Part shown: positions 36,821 through 45,601 of the stretch, in pieces
Layout of the letters: each line of letters opens with the position of its first letter
How positions within the stretch are numbered: the first letter of the stretch is position 1
DNA from: Candidatus Brocadia sp.
GTDB lineage: Bacteria > Planctomycetota > Brocadiia > Brocadiales > Brocadiaceae
Reading direction: 5' to 3'
DNA: 64,000 nt
Assembly (NCBI GenBank): GCA_021646415.1
Contig: SOEU01000005.1
Location: 62,001-126,000 of the forward strand
Notes under the pieces: generated by a model
The model's database searches: none
What the model was told of the DNA's origin: nothing
Seen by the model: only the letters and a program-made list of their open reading frames with translations
Made by a program: the position numbers and the translations under genes

Positions 36821-37405
36821 GTTTTTCAGCCTTGATAATAAAGGGATAATTTAAATAGCACACAACGCTTCATTATATTTAAAAAGATTCCATAAAATAT
36901 CAACTAGGATTTAAGATGTCAAGAAAACTTATTTGCATTATGAAAGAGATCTTTACATAGATACGAGGATACGAGCGATTTTGTTGATGGTATGGAGAAA
37001 TGATGAAAAATTGAATCAAGCCGCTGAGAAAGAGGGAATTATCGTTTTATAGTTGGTATAGTCGGTATGTTTGGTAGGACGTATGCAAAACCCAACATCA
37101 ACTATTCATGGCATTTAAAATTTGGGTTGGGCTGCGCGACTCTATCTAACATCCATGAGTATGTTTAATTTCTCGCGCTGGTTCAGGATTGCAGCCTGAA
37201 CCAGGTCATTTGGGACTATCCAAAAACCAGACATAAGGTTGGGAAGAACATAACAGACTGGGTCAAATGAACTTTTTTGCTTCAAAAGTGGGGGAAAAAC
37301 TAATATTATTGCCATTTTTATTCTCATTTTGCTGTTTAGCGACTAATGTTGGGAAGAAGCCTCACGAAATAGGGTAAAATTACCCATTATCCACGCAAAT
37401 TACCC
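36821..37405. other. Intergenic stretch upstream of the NQR operon
   Basis: No convincing gene was seen in the ~585 bases. A perfect 10-bp hairpin (CTGGTTCAGG, loop, CCTGAACCAG) sits at 37178-37204, and its sequence resembles the GGTTCAATC palindromes at 62748-62861. The NQR operon promoter should be near 36830-36900, but no clear -35/-10 pair was found. Confidence 0.5.
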
Positions 37406-37414
37406 AACATAAAT

Positions 37415-38730
37415 CAGCATTGTCCGGTTAAGTTTTTGCGTGGTCATAATTTTTAGCATGTTCTTTGAAATTGTAGTTGCCAAAAGGAGAAAAGTTTAAG
37501 TTTCTGGCTTCATTATTTATTTTGATTCTCAACTCTCTGACTCTTTTGATGGAAACTTTTTCTTTGAAATTATTGTGACAGTAAATAGCAAGTAGAAGAT
37601 AGGTAATTAACCCTGCAAGTATTTGAACCATTAATCCGTGCTGTGATCGTGCGATAAGATGATAGACCTTGAGGTGGCGCTTCCACCAACCAAAGAATAT
37701 TTCAATATTCCAGCGAAGCTTGTAAAGAGAAGCGATATCTTCAGCAGTAAGGTCATGGCGGTCAGTTGCAACCCAATACTCTTTAGCGTCTATACAATAC
37801 CCGATAAGGCGAACAGGTTTTTCTGTCTGATTCACCTGGGGTGTTCCAAGCAGGACAAGGGCATCATAAAAGACTATGCTCCCTGGCTTGAGAGGATTGG
37901 TTTTTATAACGGATTTATTTGTATTCTCTTTGATACGGCAGACAAAATGCTTTCCTTCTGTCTGCCATAGATCAAAGTCTTTATGGCACTGATAATAACG
38001 GTCCATGATTCCCGTCTGACCAGGGGAGAGTATTTTGTTTACGAAAGGGCGTTCGTCACCTTTACCATCGGTAAGGTAAATTTTTGATGGAATAGAATGG
38101 TTAAGGTTAAAACCAAGGTGGGTTTTTGCTTTTTTTGCCCCCTTTCGGTAATCTGCCCAATGCATGGAAAGGACTGCGTCAATGAGTGAACCATCAATAC
38201 TGACGAGTTCCCCCAGATGTTCATATTCCTTGGGGAGCACCTTTGCGGCATCGGCTTGAAGTTTCGTGAAAATAAAGAGGAGTTGTTCGAGGCCTCTGTG
38301 GTTGATGGCCTCGAAAAAGCTGCTCTTTTTGATACCATCGGGAGGCGCTATTTCGGTTCTGGCAAAATCATCCTCTTGGAGTTCCTGAAGGAAATCTCTG
38401 CCTGAGGAATGTTCTTCGAGATGGTAATAAATAAGTGCTTTGAGTTGTTTTTCGAAATTCATCTGCAACGGCCTGTTTCCTTTTGATTCAAGAGGTGGCA
38501 CCGAATGAAAAATATTCTGTACAGGAATAAACAGTTCATGAAACGTGGGAATTTTTTGCTGTTTGCAAAACGGATCAATGGTATATGGCATTTTTATAAC
38601 TCCTTTATGATTAAAGTGTTATAAAAATTTTGCCATTGTTGCCTATTTCGAAAAGTCAAGCAAAAAATACCTCTTTCTAAAAAAATTTATTGTTTTTTAT
38701 TTTGCGCAAATTTCTAACCGGACAATGCTG
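37415..38730 (-). mobile_element. IS4-type insertion sequence with terminal inverted repeats
   Basis: The 1316-bp element starts with CAGCATTGTCCGGTTA (37415-37430) and ends with its inverted form (38715-38730). A direct 9-bp duplication AACATAAAT flanks it (37406-37414 and 38731-38739), possibly 10 bp because the next base is shared. One transposase gene fills most of the element, so the copy looks complete. Confidence 0.92.
37428..38591 (-). CDS. IS4-family DDE transposase
   Basis: This 387-residue protein has the first Asp in LVSIDGSLIDAV, the second in GIMDRYYQ, and the Y-R-E-K signature Y(2)R(3)E(6)K seen in YKLRWNIEIFFGWWKRHLK (about residues 300-318). The N-terminal HTH-like region precedes the DDE domain. 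The frame is intact. Confidence 0.93.
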   Translation of the reverse strand: MPYTIDPFCKQQKIPTFHELFIPVQNIFHSVPPLESKGNRPLQMNFEKQLKALIYYHLEEHSSGRDFLQELQEDDFARTEIAPPDGIKKSSFFEAINHRGLEQLLFIFTKLQADAAKVLPKEYEHLGELVSIDGSLIDAVLSMHWADYRKGAKKAKTHLGFNLNHSIPSKIYLTDGKGDERPFVNKILSPGQTGIMDRYYQCHKDFDLWQTEGKHFVCRIKENTNKSVIKTNPLKPGSIVFYDALVLLGTPQVNQTEKPVRLIGYCIDAKEYWVATDRHDLTAEDIASLYKLRWNIEIFFGWWKRHLKVYHLIARSQHGLMVQILAGLITYLLLAIYCHNNFKEKVSIKRVRELRIKINNEARNLNFSPFGNYNFKEHAKNYDHAKT

Positions 38731-38803
38731 AACATAAATCAGAAATAAATGGTAGGCGATGCCTACCCGGCTGTTAGGGAAAATGAGGAAACAAAAGGGT
38801 TGT

Positions 38804-39184
38804 TTAAAGGCCCAACACCTTTTTCAATATAAAAGCCACATTCTCCATAGTATCCGCCTTTACCGTTCCCCATCGTTCTGAAAACCGTTGGATAGAAAGA
38901 GATTTCACTTGGTCGCACCGTATAATTGAATTTTGGCGGATACCTCCTTCAGGGGGAGATATGGGGACATGAAGTCTGAACGGTTTATTCTTTCTGAAAG
39001 TTGTAATAGGGCAGACAACGATCAATCCCCACGGACTCTTGTTAAGTTCATCAACGGAAACAATGAGGGCAGGGTGCAGGTCTTGTATTTCTGAACCGAT
39101 GGAAGGGTTGAAATCAACGAGCCAAATTTCGCCCCTTTTTGGCGGCCCTTCGTGTTTCAATGCCGTCTCCTGATGCCTTTTCAA
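38804..39184 (-). CDS. Type II toxin of the MazF/PemK family
   Basis: The frame gives 126 residues. The MazF fold elements KRGEIWLVDFNPSIGSEI, RPALIVS-like HPALIVS, LIVVCPIT and NSIIRCDQVKSLS are clear. MazF-type toxins cut RNA. The start at 39184 lies 71 bases inside the antitoxin gene, and the usual MazF N-terminus would begin near RGEIW, so an internal start is likely. The antitoxin lies directly upstream on the same strand. Confidence 0.88.
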   Translation of the reverse strand: MKRHQETALKHEGPPKRGEIWLVDFNPSIGSEIQDLHPALIVSVDELNKSPWGLIVVCPITTFRKNKPFRLHVPISPPEGGIRQNSIIRCDQVKSLSIQRFSERWGTVKADTMENVAFILKKVLGL

Positions 39185-39377
39185 AGGTCTTCCGTGTTTC
39201 TATCTCTTCCTTATCGAGAAAAACCATTGATTCCTCTTCAAACCCTTTCCAGAAAGACCTTTCATGCTCATCGACGAGTTTGTCAACCAAATCCGTAATA
39301 CTGATATGTTCAGCCGCGGAAATCTTTTTAAGTCTTGACTGCGTTGTCTTGCGTACCCTTAGAGTCGTAGTTTCCAT
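39114..39377 (-). CDS. Antitoxin partner of the MazF-like toxin
   Basis: A protein of 87 residues with an N-terminal ribbon-helix-helix-like region (TTLRVRKTTQSRLKKISAAEHISITDLVDKLVDEHE) and an acidic C-terminal tail that would wrap the toxin. It precedes and overlaps the mazF-like gene, the usual arrangement for autoregulated toxin-antitoxin operons. Confidence 0.82.
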   Translation of the reverse strand: METTTLRVRKTTQSRLKKISAAEHISITDLVDKLVDEHERSFWKGFEEESMVFLDKEEIETRKTFEKASGDGIETRRAAKKGRNLAR

Positions 39378-39506
39378 AATAATCCTCCATCTATTTGTCT
39401 ACAAATATATCAATTATACAGAGTTTGTCAATTTTATTAAATTATTTTATCTTGACAATATTTTTTATACGATAGTAAAAAACAGAAAGGATGGGGGTAA
39501 TTCAAC

Positions 39507-39770
39507 ATGAAGATAGAATAGGATAAAGAAGCAGATGCCTTGTATATCCAACTAAAAGAGGAACGTGTACTCGATAATATTGACATCGAAGACGGAGTTA
39601 CCATTGACATTGATGAAAAAGGGCACATCATTGGCATCGAAATCCTCGATGCAACCAAAAAACTGTCTCGTAAGGATCTCTCAAACATAATTATCGAGAA
39701 CCTTCCTCTTGAGAAAGTTGAAACTGCTTCGATTAAAAAAAATAAAGCCGTGTGGCTACAATCCATGTAA
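39507..39770 (+). pseudogene. DUF2283 gene with an early amber stop
   Basis: The sequence reads ATG AAG ATA GAA TAG GAT AAA GAA GCA GAT. Family members begin M-K-I-x-Y-D-x-E-A-D-A, so TAG (39519-39521) stands where a tyrosine codon is expected. The rest is intact (LYIQLKEERVLDNIDIEDG ... HIIGIEILDATK) and could restart from the TTG at 39540, giving 76 residues without the first strand. DUF2283 proteins are often encoded next to toxin-like genes. It lies beside, and divergent from, the mazEF-like pair. Confidence 0.75.
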
Positions 39771-39829
39771 GGTGGATTCGCTTTCGCTTAATCCACTCTA
39801 CCCGGCTGCAGAACCACGATCGTGCAGGA

Positions 39830-42800
39830 TCAGAGCTCCGGCACAGTCACCTTTACCGGGCCAAGCGAGGAGTGGGCCATGTCGGGGCCGAAGTAAAAGA
39901 GCATCAGTTCTCCGGGCCCTGGAGGCATGTAGTCGAGAAGGACTGAGAAGCCACCGTTGTTATCGGTTTTTGCGGTGCCTTCGTAGGCCTTGCGGTCAGA
40001 GGCAACGAGTGCAGCATCGACCGGCTGATTGGCTCTGAAATCACCTTCGAGCCTGCCGAAGACTCGAAATTTCCTCTGTGGTTCGCGGATGAGTTCCTGA
40101 AAAACGAGCCGCGATTTAACCCCAGGCGCAACGCCAATCGAAATGCCACCGAACGGGAGGACGGAATCCTCGGTCCGTTGCATGGCGTGGAGGTTGAACC
40201 GGTAATCGCACCGTCGCTCACGGGGGCCAGGCCGTATTTTGTTCTCATCGAGCGTGAGCCGGCCGCGCAGCGTGATCTCCTCGTCCGGCGCGAGGACGAC
40301 ATAGCCACGTTCGAGCTCGAGCTTCATCCCGTCAGCGAGGCCGGCTGGGATGAGGTCCACGACGATGGGGCGGTCGAAGTCGTTGTTGACCTTGAACTGG
40401 AATTCGACCGGCTCGTATGGGCTGTTGCCGGGGGCTGGAGAAAAGGTGGTCACATTTTCCTGGGCTGAGTTGTTGTTGAGATCAAGCTCACCGTACTGCG
40501 AGCTGTGGCTGAAAATCTCAGCGCGCAGACAGGTGTGGCCGCGTCCTTTCGGTGGCCACTCGAACTTGAAATCGCGGAACTGGCCGCCGGGAATGTCCTG
40601 CGGCGCGGAGTCCGGAAGCGCGACGAATGTGCCTTTGTCGCCGACGCCCATCGGTTCGTTGACTGACGCACGCACGATCACGCCGGTGGCGTCGAGATTG
40701 CCGCGATTGTGGACGCGGACTTTGATGAGGTTCACGACCGAACCTTCCGGGTGCCAGTGGACTTCATCGCCGGTGCCAAGGGGCGGGTCGGAGTTCGGAT
40801 AATCTTCTGCGCCGTTGCCGGGCCAATCGATCCAGATGTCATGCGTGGCGTATTCCGTCGGCGAGTGCCATGGGCGGATTTCGAGATCGAGGAACTTGCC
40901 AGGCCAGCGATCGATCTCAACGGCGAGGGCTTCTGGTTTTCCGGCCATCGGGTTCGGGAGCGATTGAACGACGCGGACGCGGATGCCGTCGTAAGCTGGA
41001 TAGGTCGTGTTCAAATCAAGCGCGTCGCCGACGTGCATGGCACGTGACTGAAGTGTGGCCGGGGCGACTGCGACACCACCGCCGTGAGGATTGAGCGCGG
41101 TGACGGATGAGCGGTACAGCACTTCACTGAAGGGATCGGCGGTATCGGTTACGAGGATGCCGCCTGCCTGGCCGCTCGCGTCAGGCGGCGAAAGGCCGAG
41201 GGCGTCATCGGGAAGATTCTGAGACGCAACCGGCGCGGGCTGCCGATTTTCCACATGAATCCAATGATGATCGCTGAGCTTGATGCGCAGGAGCTGGCGG
41301 GCCGGATTTCCCGGCGTACCCATGCCGGGATACTCGGTGGTCTTCCATTCGAGCGGCAGCAGTTCGTAGCGGTGCGTCTCGGGCATGCCGTTGACCGGCG
41401 GCGGCACTTCGGCAATCGCGGCGGGCGGAATCCAGCGGATTTTCCGCTTGTGCCAGGCATCGACGTGGCTGGCGGGCGGGTGGTCGTCCATGAGGCTCCA
41501 GGCGTTGAGATAATCATGCGTTACGTCGAACTTCTGGTTGTAAGTCTTCTTGTGGTAAAGATCGACAAAGCCAAGGACGTGGCCGAGCTCATGCGCCCAG
41601 GTCTGCCACGTTCTGTGGCCGGAGCCGACCATTGCGCCGGCTTGTTTCTGCGCGGTGAAAACGTATCCGCCCGCGCCCGGAATACGGACGTTGAAGTAGT
41701 TCGACGGTCTGGCGCCGGCGCGTCGGCTGTCAATGCCTGTCCCCTGTTCGACGAAGAGGATGAGATAGGACTCGAAGTTACCCATCTCGTTGTGAAACAG
41801 GGCATTGAGATCGTCCTCGTGCGCTAAGTCGATGGGGATGCCAAGTTCAGCCGCACGCGCAGCGAGGAGATTCGAGAGCGCCTCGGAGACGATATTCGCC
41901 ATATCCCCGCGGACGGTGATCGTGCCATCCTCACGGATCACACCGTCCACACGGACGGGGCCATCGAGGCCGATCGGCGTAAGGCCGATGCCGCCGAGCA
42001 CACGGATCATGGCATAATCGTTCGAAAACTCTACGCGCAGCCTGAGACCGAGTTTGTCGGGACCTGCATCGAAAGATTCGACCCAGTTGAACTCGGCATT
42101 AAGCGCAGGCAGCAGCAGCGCCGCGAGCGTGCCGGGATTTGCTATTGTGCCGGCAGGCAGCGGAATCTGAAACTGGCGAACTTTGGCGTCTTCGTCTTTT
42201 GGGTCACCTTTGCCGCGCACCTCAATGTCCACGCGCGCATTTGCTGCAAGCGTTGCCGGGAACACGACCGGCCTCCCAGTAAGCCATGCGGGGACCGGCC
42301 CTGAGCCTGGCGTTTCGCGAGGCCCGTCGAGGCCAAGCGCGCCGAGGCTCGCACCATCCTTTACCCGAATGAAGGAACCTTCGCCGGTTTCGAGCTTCTT
42401 GAGTTCCAGGTGTACCTCTCCGCCCAAGACCGAGCAGGTAATCCAGTTGGATGGAACGTCTTTCACTGCGTTGACGCTGTTTTGAAAGGCGATCATCAGA
42501 GCCGCGGCATTCGGAAACGTGCCCGTCGGCGCGATGAGGATGTCTCTGTTGCGGTTCTTCGCGTCGCGGACGTGGAGCGTGGCGTTTGCGCTGCCATCAA
42601 GCGTGAGCGGAAAGGAGCCGGCGAGGCCTCGGGTCGTGAGCGAAGCGGCGACGAAGGTACGATTGAAATAATCGTTGTAAATACCGTTCATCGGCACGAT
42701 GCGGTCGGGCATCGTCCACTGGATGCTGACGTTTTGATACGAGGTCTCGCGCCAGTACTGGTGCGTCTTCGACTGGTAGTCGGAGAGCTTGGCGTTGCGG

Positions 42801-43135
42801 TAATTCGTGAGATCGGCGGGCGAGCCGGTAAAGCGATGATCGCGCGTATCGACGATCATCGCAAAGACGCGTAACAGCGGGTCATCTCCGGCATCATAAA
42901 CTTCCGACTCGGGCGCAAGGACCCGTCGCGACTCTTCCCGACATGGCGCCACATACCACGGATCGAAAATATTCTGATTCTTCGTCGAGCCATGGAATGT
43001 GACGGCATCAGTGCCGAGTGTCGGAAGAACTTTTACCGAAGGTGGCGGAGGAGGCTCGCACCCCGCGAGCGCAACCACCAGCAAAACCATCACAACCGCA
43101 CTGTACCGCCAAGCCTGCGTAAGGTGAACTTTCAC
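39830..43135 (-). CDS. Large M6-like metalloprotease lipoprotein
   Basis: The start is placed at the GTG at 43135, nine bases after GGAGG, which gives 1101 residues; an upstream ATG at 43225 lacks a site. A lipoprotein signal (YSAVVMVLLVVALAGCE, Cys near residue 26) precedes a proline-rich segment. The zinc motif HELGHVLGFVD begins at His515 and a downstream WSLMDDHPP could be the Met-turn, as in M6/immune-inhibitor-A-like peptidases. The C-terminal ~400 residues look like Ig-like or jelly-roll modules. GC content and codon choice (GCG, CGC, GGC, CTC) are far higher than in the genes outside the island, so it was probably acquired. Confidence 0.75.
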   Translation of the reverse strand: MKVHLTQAWRYSAVVMVLLVVALAGCEPPPPPSVKVLPTLGTDAVTFHGSTKNQNIFDPWYVAPCREESRRVLAPESEVYDAGDDPLLRVFAMIVDTRDHRFTGSPADLTNYRNAKLSDYQSKTHQYWRETSYQNVSIQWTMPDRIVPMNGIYNDYFNRTFVAASLTTRGLAGSFPLTLDGSANATLHVRDAKNRNRDILIAPTGTFPNAAALMIAFQNSVNAVKDVPSNWITCSVLGGEVHLELKKLETGEGSFIRVKDGASLGALGLDGPRETPGSGPVPAWLTGRPVVFPATLAANARVDIEVRGKGDPKDEDAKVRQFQIPLPAGTIANPGTLAALLLPALNAEFNWVESFDAGPDKLGLRLRVEFSNDYAMIRVLGGIGLTPIGLDGPVRVDGVIREDGTITVRGDMANIVSEALSNLLAARAAELGIPIDLAHEDDLNALFHNEMGNFESYLILFVEQGTGIDSRRAGARPSNYFNVRIPGAGGYVFTAQKQAGAMVGSGHRTWQTWAHELGHVLGFVDLYHKKTYNQKFDVTHDYLNAWSLMDDHPPASHVDAWHKRKIRWIPPAAIAEVPPPVNGMPETHRYELLPLEWKTTEYPGMGTPGNPARQLLRIKLSDHHWIHVENRQPAPVASQNLPDDALGLSPPDASGQAGGILVTDTADPFSEVLYRSSVTALNPHGGGVAVAPATLQSRAMHVGDALDLNTTYPAYDGIRVRVVQSLPNPMAGKPEALAVEIDRWPGKFLDLEIRPWHSPTEYATHDIWIDWPGNGAEDYPNSDPPLGTGDEVHWHPEGSVVNLIKVRVHNRGNLDATGVIVRASVNEPMGVGDKGTFVALPDSAPQDIPGGQFRDFKFEWPPKGRGHTCLRAEIFSHSSQYGELDLNNNSAQENVTTFSPAPGNSPYEPVEFQFKVNNDFDRPIVVDLIPAGLADGMKLELERGYVVLAPDEEITLRGRLTLDENKIRPGPRERRCDYRFNLHAMQRTEDSVLPFGGISIGVAPGVKSRLVFQELIREPQRKFRVFGRLEGDFRANQPVDAALVASDRKAYEGTAKTDNNGGFSVLLDYMPPGPGELMLFYFGPDMAHSSLGPVKVTVPEL

Positions 43136-43293
43136 AAAATGGTCCTCCATGCAACCAAAGGTTGTAAGTAAAATGATGAAAAAACGCACGCGAAAACGAA
43201 TGCCTTGATTTTCAATGGCCTCCACAGATTGTCCGAGAATTCAGTGACAATCTCAAACACATACAGTATATTGACTAATATTAATATGATTGG

Positions 43294-43449
43294 TCAATAT
43301 ATAGTACTACATCTGGTGCTCAAAGCAATTCTCGGACAGTCTGCCAAGGTCAGACCCCAAGATCTCTCACCCAAGTCATTGGGAATGCCAGCTAACCGGT
43401 AGCGCCCGCTGGTCTTGTATAGTGATGCTTCTGCAATAAATCCAGGCAG
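43294..43449 (-). pseudogene. Leader-peptide paralogue 7 with CTG at the start position
   Basis: GGGAGGAAAAAAC is followed by CTGCCTGGATTTATTGCAGAAGC, that is the usual leader with CTG where the siblings have ATG (LPGFIAEASLYKTSGRYR). It reads on to about 51 codons with two Cys. No ATG, GTG or TTG lies nearby; the next in-frame ATG is at 43515, inside peptide 6. It is either non-functional, started from CTG, or read through from upstream. Confidence 0.6.
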
Positions 43450-43463
43450 GTTTTTTCCTCCCT

Positions 43464-43820
43464 TTAATCTCCTAACGGCCGGTTCAACAAGGCGAAAGCA
43501 CACCCTCTGTCGCAATCGGATGCCGCATTAAGGCATTTCTGACAGGTCGCTCCGAACGGTTCAATTCTGCATGGTGCTTCACATGCACGGTAGATCAAAT
43601 TACAATAGAGAGAGCACCACAAGAAGTCAACCTCACCTCTTGAGATCCTTGAGTTACCCTTAAAGGGTAACCTGGTGTTTGCGACAGTTGGCCGTTTGCC
43701 CTGTGAAATAAGTGACCGGTCAGACACGGGCTGACCAAAGCTGGTGGTCAAATGATAGGTTTGACTTGACCTTTAAAGAGACAATTCAGCAGTGAATCCA
43801 GGCATATTCATGGTGTTCAT
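43464..43820 (-). pseudogene. Leader-peptide paralogue 6 with internal TAA
   Basis: The ATG at 43820 opens MNTMNMPGFTAELSL, then a TAA at 43773-43775 falls where siblings have the tyrosine of SLY. In the same frame the sequence continues RSSQTYHLTTSFGQPV... for 103 codons. Eight Cys follow, in pairs such as CSLYC, CEAPC, CQKC and CDRGC. The frame is otherwise intact, so a single TAC or TAT to TAA change explains it. Confidence 0.75.
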
Positions 43821-44024
43821 TTCACATCTCCCTTCGATTAGTGACGAAATTCATGAGTCAACCCTGTCAGGGTTAATTATTTTTTCTAAAAACGTCAAAA
43901 TTATCTTTGGTATATGCTAACAGCCAAGTAGCCGGAATGCAGCGCAGTGTAACCTGTATACAATTTACCGAGAAAAGTGCGCCTGGCCTCTTAGGAATTC
44001 GTTCCTTAGTCCTTCTGCATGGGC

Positions 44025-44318
44025 TCAAAACGCAAGCCAGGGATTACGCACAGCCTCAGGGGTACACCTCTCGAACCAACATACCGATGTCAACTCAAGT
44101 TGTTTTGTTATCGGGTTCCACTCCCAGACCTTTTCACAACAAGATCTTAATCCTATACCTCTTATGCTACCCAAAGCGCCAACTGTCCCGCAGTTGCCAC
44201 ATTGTTCCAACATGGGCAAAACATCACCGGTACCTGATCTGCCGAAAACAGCCTTCCCGCCATATATGCCCTTGGTTGGGCCAAGCGATGATTCTGCATT
44301 AAATCCAGGTATGTTCAT
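44025..44318 (-). CDS. Leader-type precursor peptide paralogue 5
   Basis: GGGAGGATGAA precedes the ATG at 44318. The 97-residue product starts MNIPGFNAESSLGP, with the conserved PGFxAE leader. The tail has six Cys (QCGNCG, SCC, VCW, RCT), is Trp/Gly-rich and shares no sequence with the other tails. The upstream spacer TATGACCGTTGAAC copies the 3' end of the PatG-like gene. Confidence 0.75.
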   Translation of the reverse strand: MNIPGFNAESSLGPTKGIYGGKAVFGRSGTGDVLPMLEQCGNCGTVGALGSIRGIGLRSCCEKVWEWNPITKQLELTSVCWFERCTPEAVRNPWLAF

Positions 44319-44429
44319 TTCATCCTCCCTAATCACATTTTCAAGTTCAACGGTCATAGTAAGTACCCCAGATGCAGAGAAGAGTCATCCGAGGAGATAT
44401 TTCCAGGATTCCACTCCATGCCATGCGGG

Positions 44430-44777
44430 CTACATTCTCACATAGTAAAAGACATCTACTGGATCGTACCAGACGACAATTGGGGGGCGAATCGCGGCCG
44501 CTTTCGCTTTGCAGAAGTCATAGGGCTCCGATCCCTTCGCGAACACCTCCTTGTCTTTGCACACACTAGCACATTGACCGGTGACGTCCTCCCCCTTTGC
44601 ACCGCATCCCTTGCAAGTACATTTGTGGTTCGGGAAATCCTGCCCCGGCGCTGCCAAGTAGATCGCGCTAATCATTTGTGTGGAGGAATTGATTGCATGT
44701 TTATCGGTGTGGTAATGCCCGCTCGTCTTGTAGAGCGAGGCCTGTGCGGTAAATCCAGGCATATTCATGGTATTCAT
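44430..44777 (-). CDS. Leader-type precursor peptide paralogue 4
   Basis: AAGGAGATGTGAA precedes the ATG at 44777. The 115-residue product starts MNTMNMPGFTAQASLYKTSG, carrying the leader shared by the group. The tail contains KCTCKGCGAKGED and QCASVCKD plus one further Cys, six Cys in all, and ends in a Tyr/Val-rich stretch. The frame is open further upstream, but the leader and site fix this start. Confidence 0.78.
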   Translation of the reverse strand: MNTMNMPGFTAQASLYKTSGHYHTDKHAINSSTQMISAIYLAAPGQDFPNHKCTCKGCGAKGEDVTGQCASVCKDKEVFAKGSEPYDFCKAKAAAIRPPIVVWYDPVDVFYYVRM

Positions 44778-44814
44778 TTCACATCTCCTTTCTTGGTTAG
44801 CCCGTACGCTCAGA

Positions 44815-45087
44815 TCATAGCCGGGCAGTAAATGAAGATTCATAACATGTGCTCTGGCAGTCATTCATGCACCGGTCAAAAAACCCACCAAACGTCATGC
44901 AGACGTGCAAACATGCCCCGTAACAGTCTTGACCGGGAAATCCTATAGGTCCGTACGGGCCAGTCGCTCGACACATTTGCGGGTATACAGTGGTGCTTAA
45001 CTGTATGGCTTGGAGAGTTCCAGCCATACCGTAAGGCTTGCTTCCTTTGTAGAGCGAAGTCTCAGCGGTAAATCCTGGCATATTCAT
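44815..45087 (-). CDS. Leader-type precursor peptide paralogue 3
   Basis: TAGGAGGTGTGAA precedes the ATG at 45087. The 90-residue product starts MNMPGFTAETSLYKGSKPYG. Its tail has one isolated Cys and then CYGACLHVC and CMNDCQSTC, a CX3CX3C pair of triplets that could form a cysteine-stapled helical hairpin. The upstream spacer again copies the CATAACCGTTGAAC cassette end. Confidence 0.78.
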   Translation of the reverse strand: MNMPGFTAETSLYKGSKPYGMAGTLQAIQLSTTVYPQMCRATGPYGPIGFPGQDCYGACLHVCMTFGGFFDRCMNDCQSTCYESSFTARL

Positions 45088-45210
45088 TTCACACCTCCTA
45101 TTGTTTTTAAAGTTCAACGGTTATGGCAAATCGCCCGAATGCAGCGAAGCATAATCCGGGGACACCTTTCACGAGCTCCACCTCGTTCCATCCGAGCTAC
45201 ACTCGCTGCC

Positions 45211-45546
45211 TCAGGCAATGTCCCGACTACATGCTTGCAGGCATGCCCGGTAATTCTCATCGCAAATCAGGCAGTTCCTGGATGGCTTCGGATTCTCCCA
45301 CGTTCCTTCACAGGTGTCCAAACATGTGGAGTAGGTAGCTTCACAACTACTCTTGCAAACCCAGTAGTCTCCAAGACCGCCAAATACTCCACCACCGCGC
45401 GGCCTGGAAAACATACTACCCGCAAGCTGAGAGACAATCTCTTGACTCCAGGTGGTATAGACACGGTTAGCAACAGATTGGTAATGCCCCCTTGTCTTAC
45501 CGTGCGATACTTCTGCGGTAAATCCTGGAATATTCATGGTGTTCAT
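45211..45546 (-). CDS. Leader-type precursor peptide paralogue 2
   Basis: TTAGGAGGTTTGAA precedes the ATG at 45546. The 111-residue product starts MNTMNIPGFTAEVSHGKTRG. A Gly-rich middle (RPRGGGVFGGLGD) leads to eight Cys in CX3C-type pairs (CKSSC, CLDTC, CLIC, CLQAC). This twin-pair pattern resembles helical-hairpin Cys proteins. Confidence 0.78.
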   Translation of the reverse strand: MNTMNIPGFTAEVSHGKTRGHYQSVANRVYTTWSQEIVSQLAGSMFSRPRGGGVFGGLGDYWVCKSSCEATYSTCLDTCEGTWENPKPSRNCLICDENYRACLQACSRDIA

Positions 45547-45601
45547 TTCAAACCTCCTAATCGTTTTCGGTCTAACAGTTACGGCAATTTGCCTGTTGAG
45601 G

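Noticed and set aside
39900-43100. Several long plus-strand open frames opposite the M6-like protease (for example 41255-41827 and 42410-42874)
   Set aside because: They are mirror frames of a GC-rich gene; the minus frame has a signal peptide, a zinc motif and a ribosome-binding site, the plus frames have none.
43860-43874. AACCCTGTCAGGGTT hairpin followed by a T-rich run on the plus strand
   Set aside because: It would be a terminator only for the plus strand, where there is no gene; on the minus strand it lies upstream of peptide 6 without a T-run.
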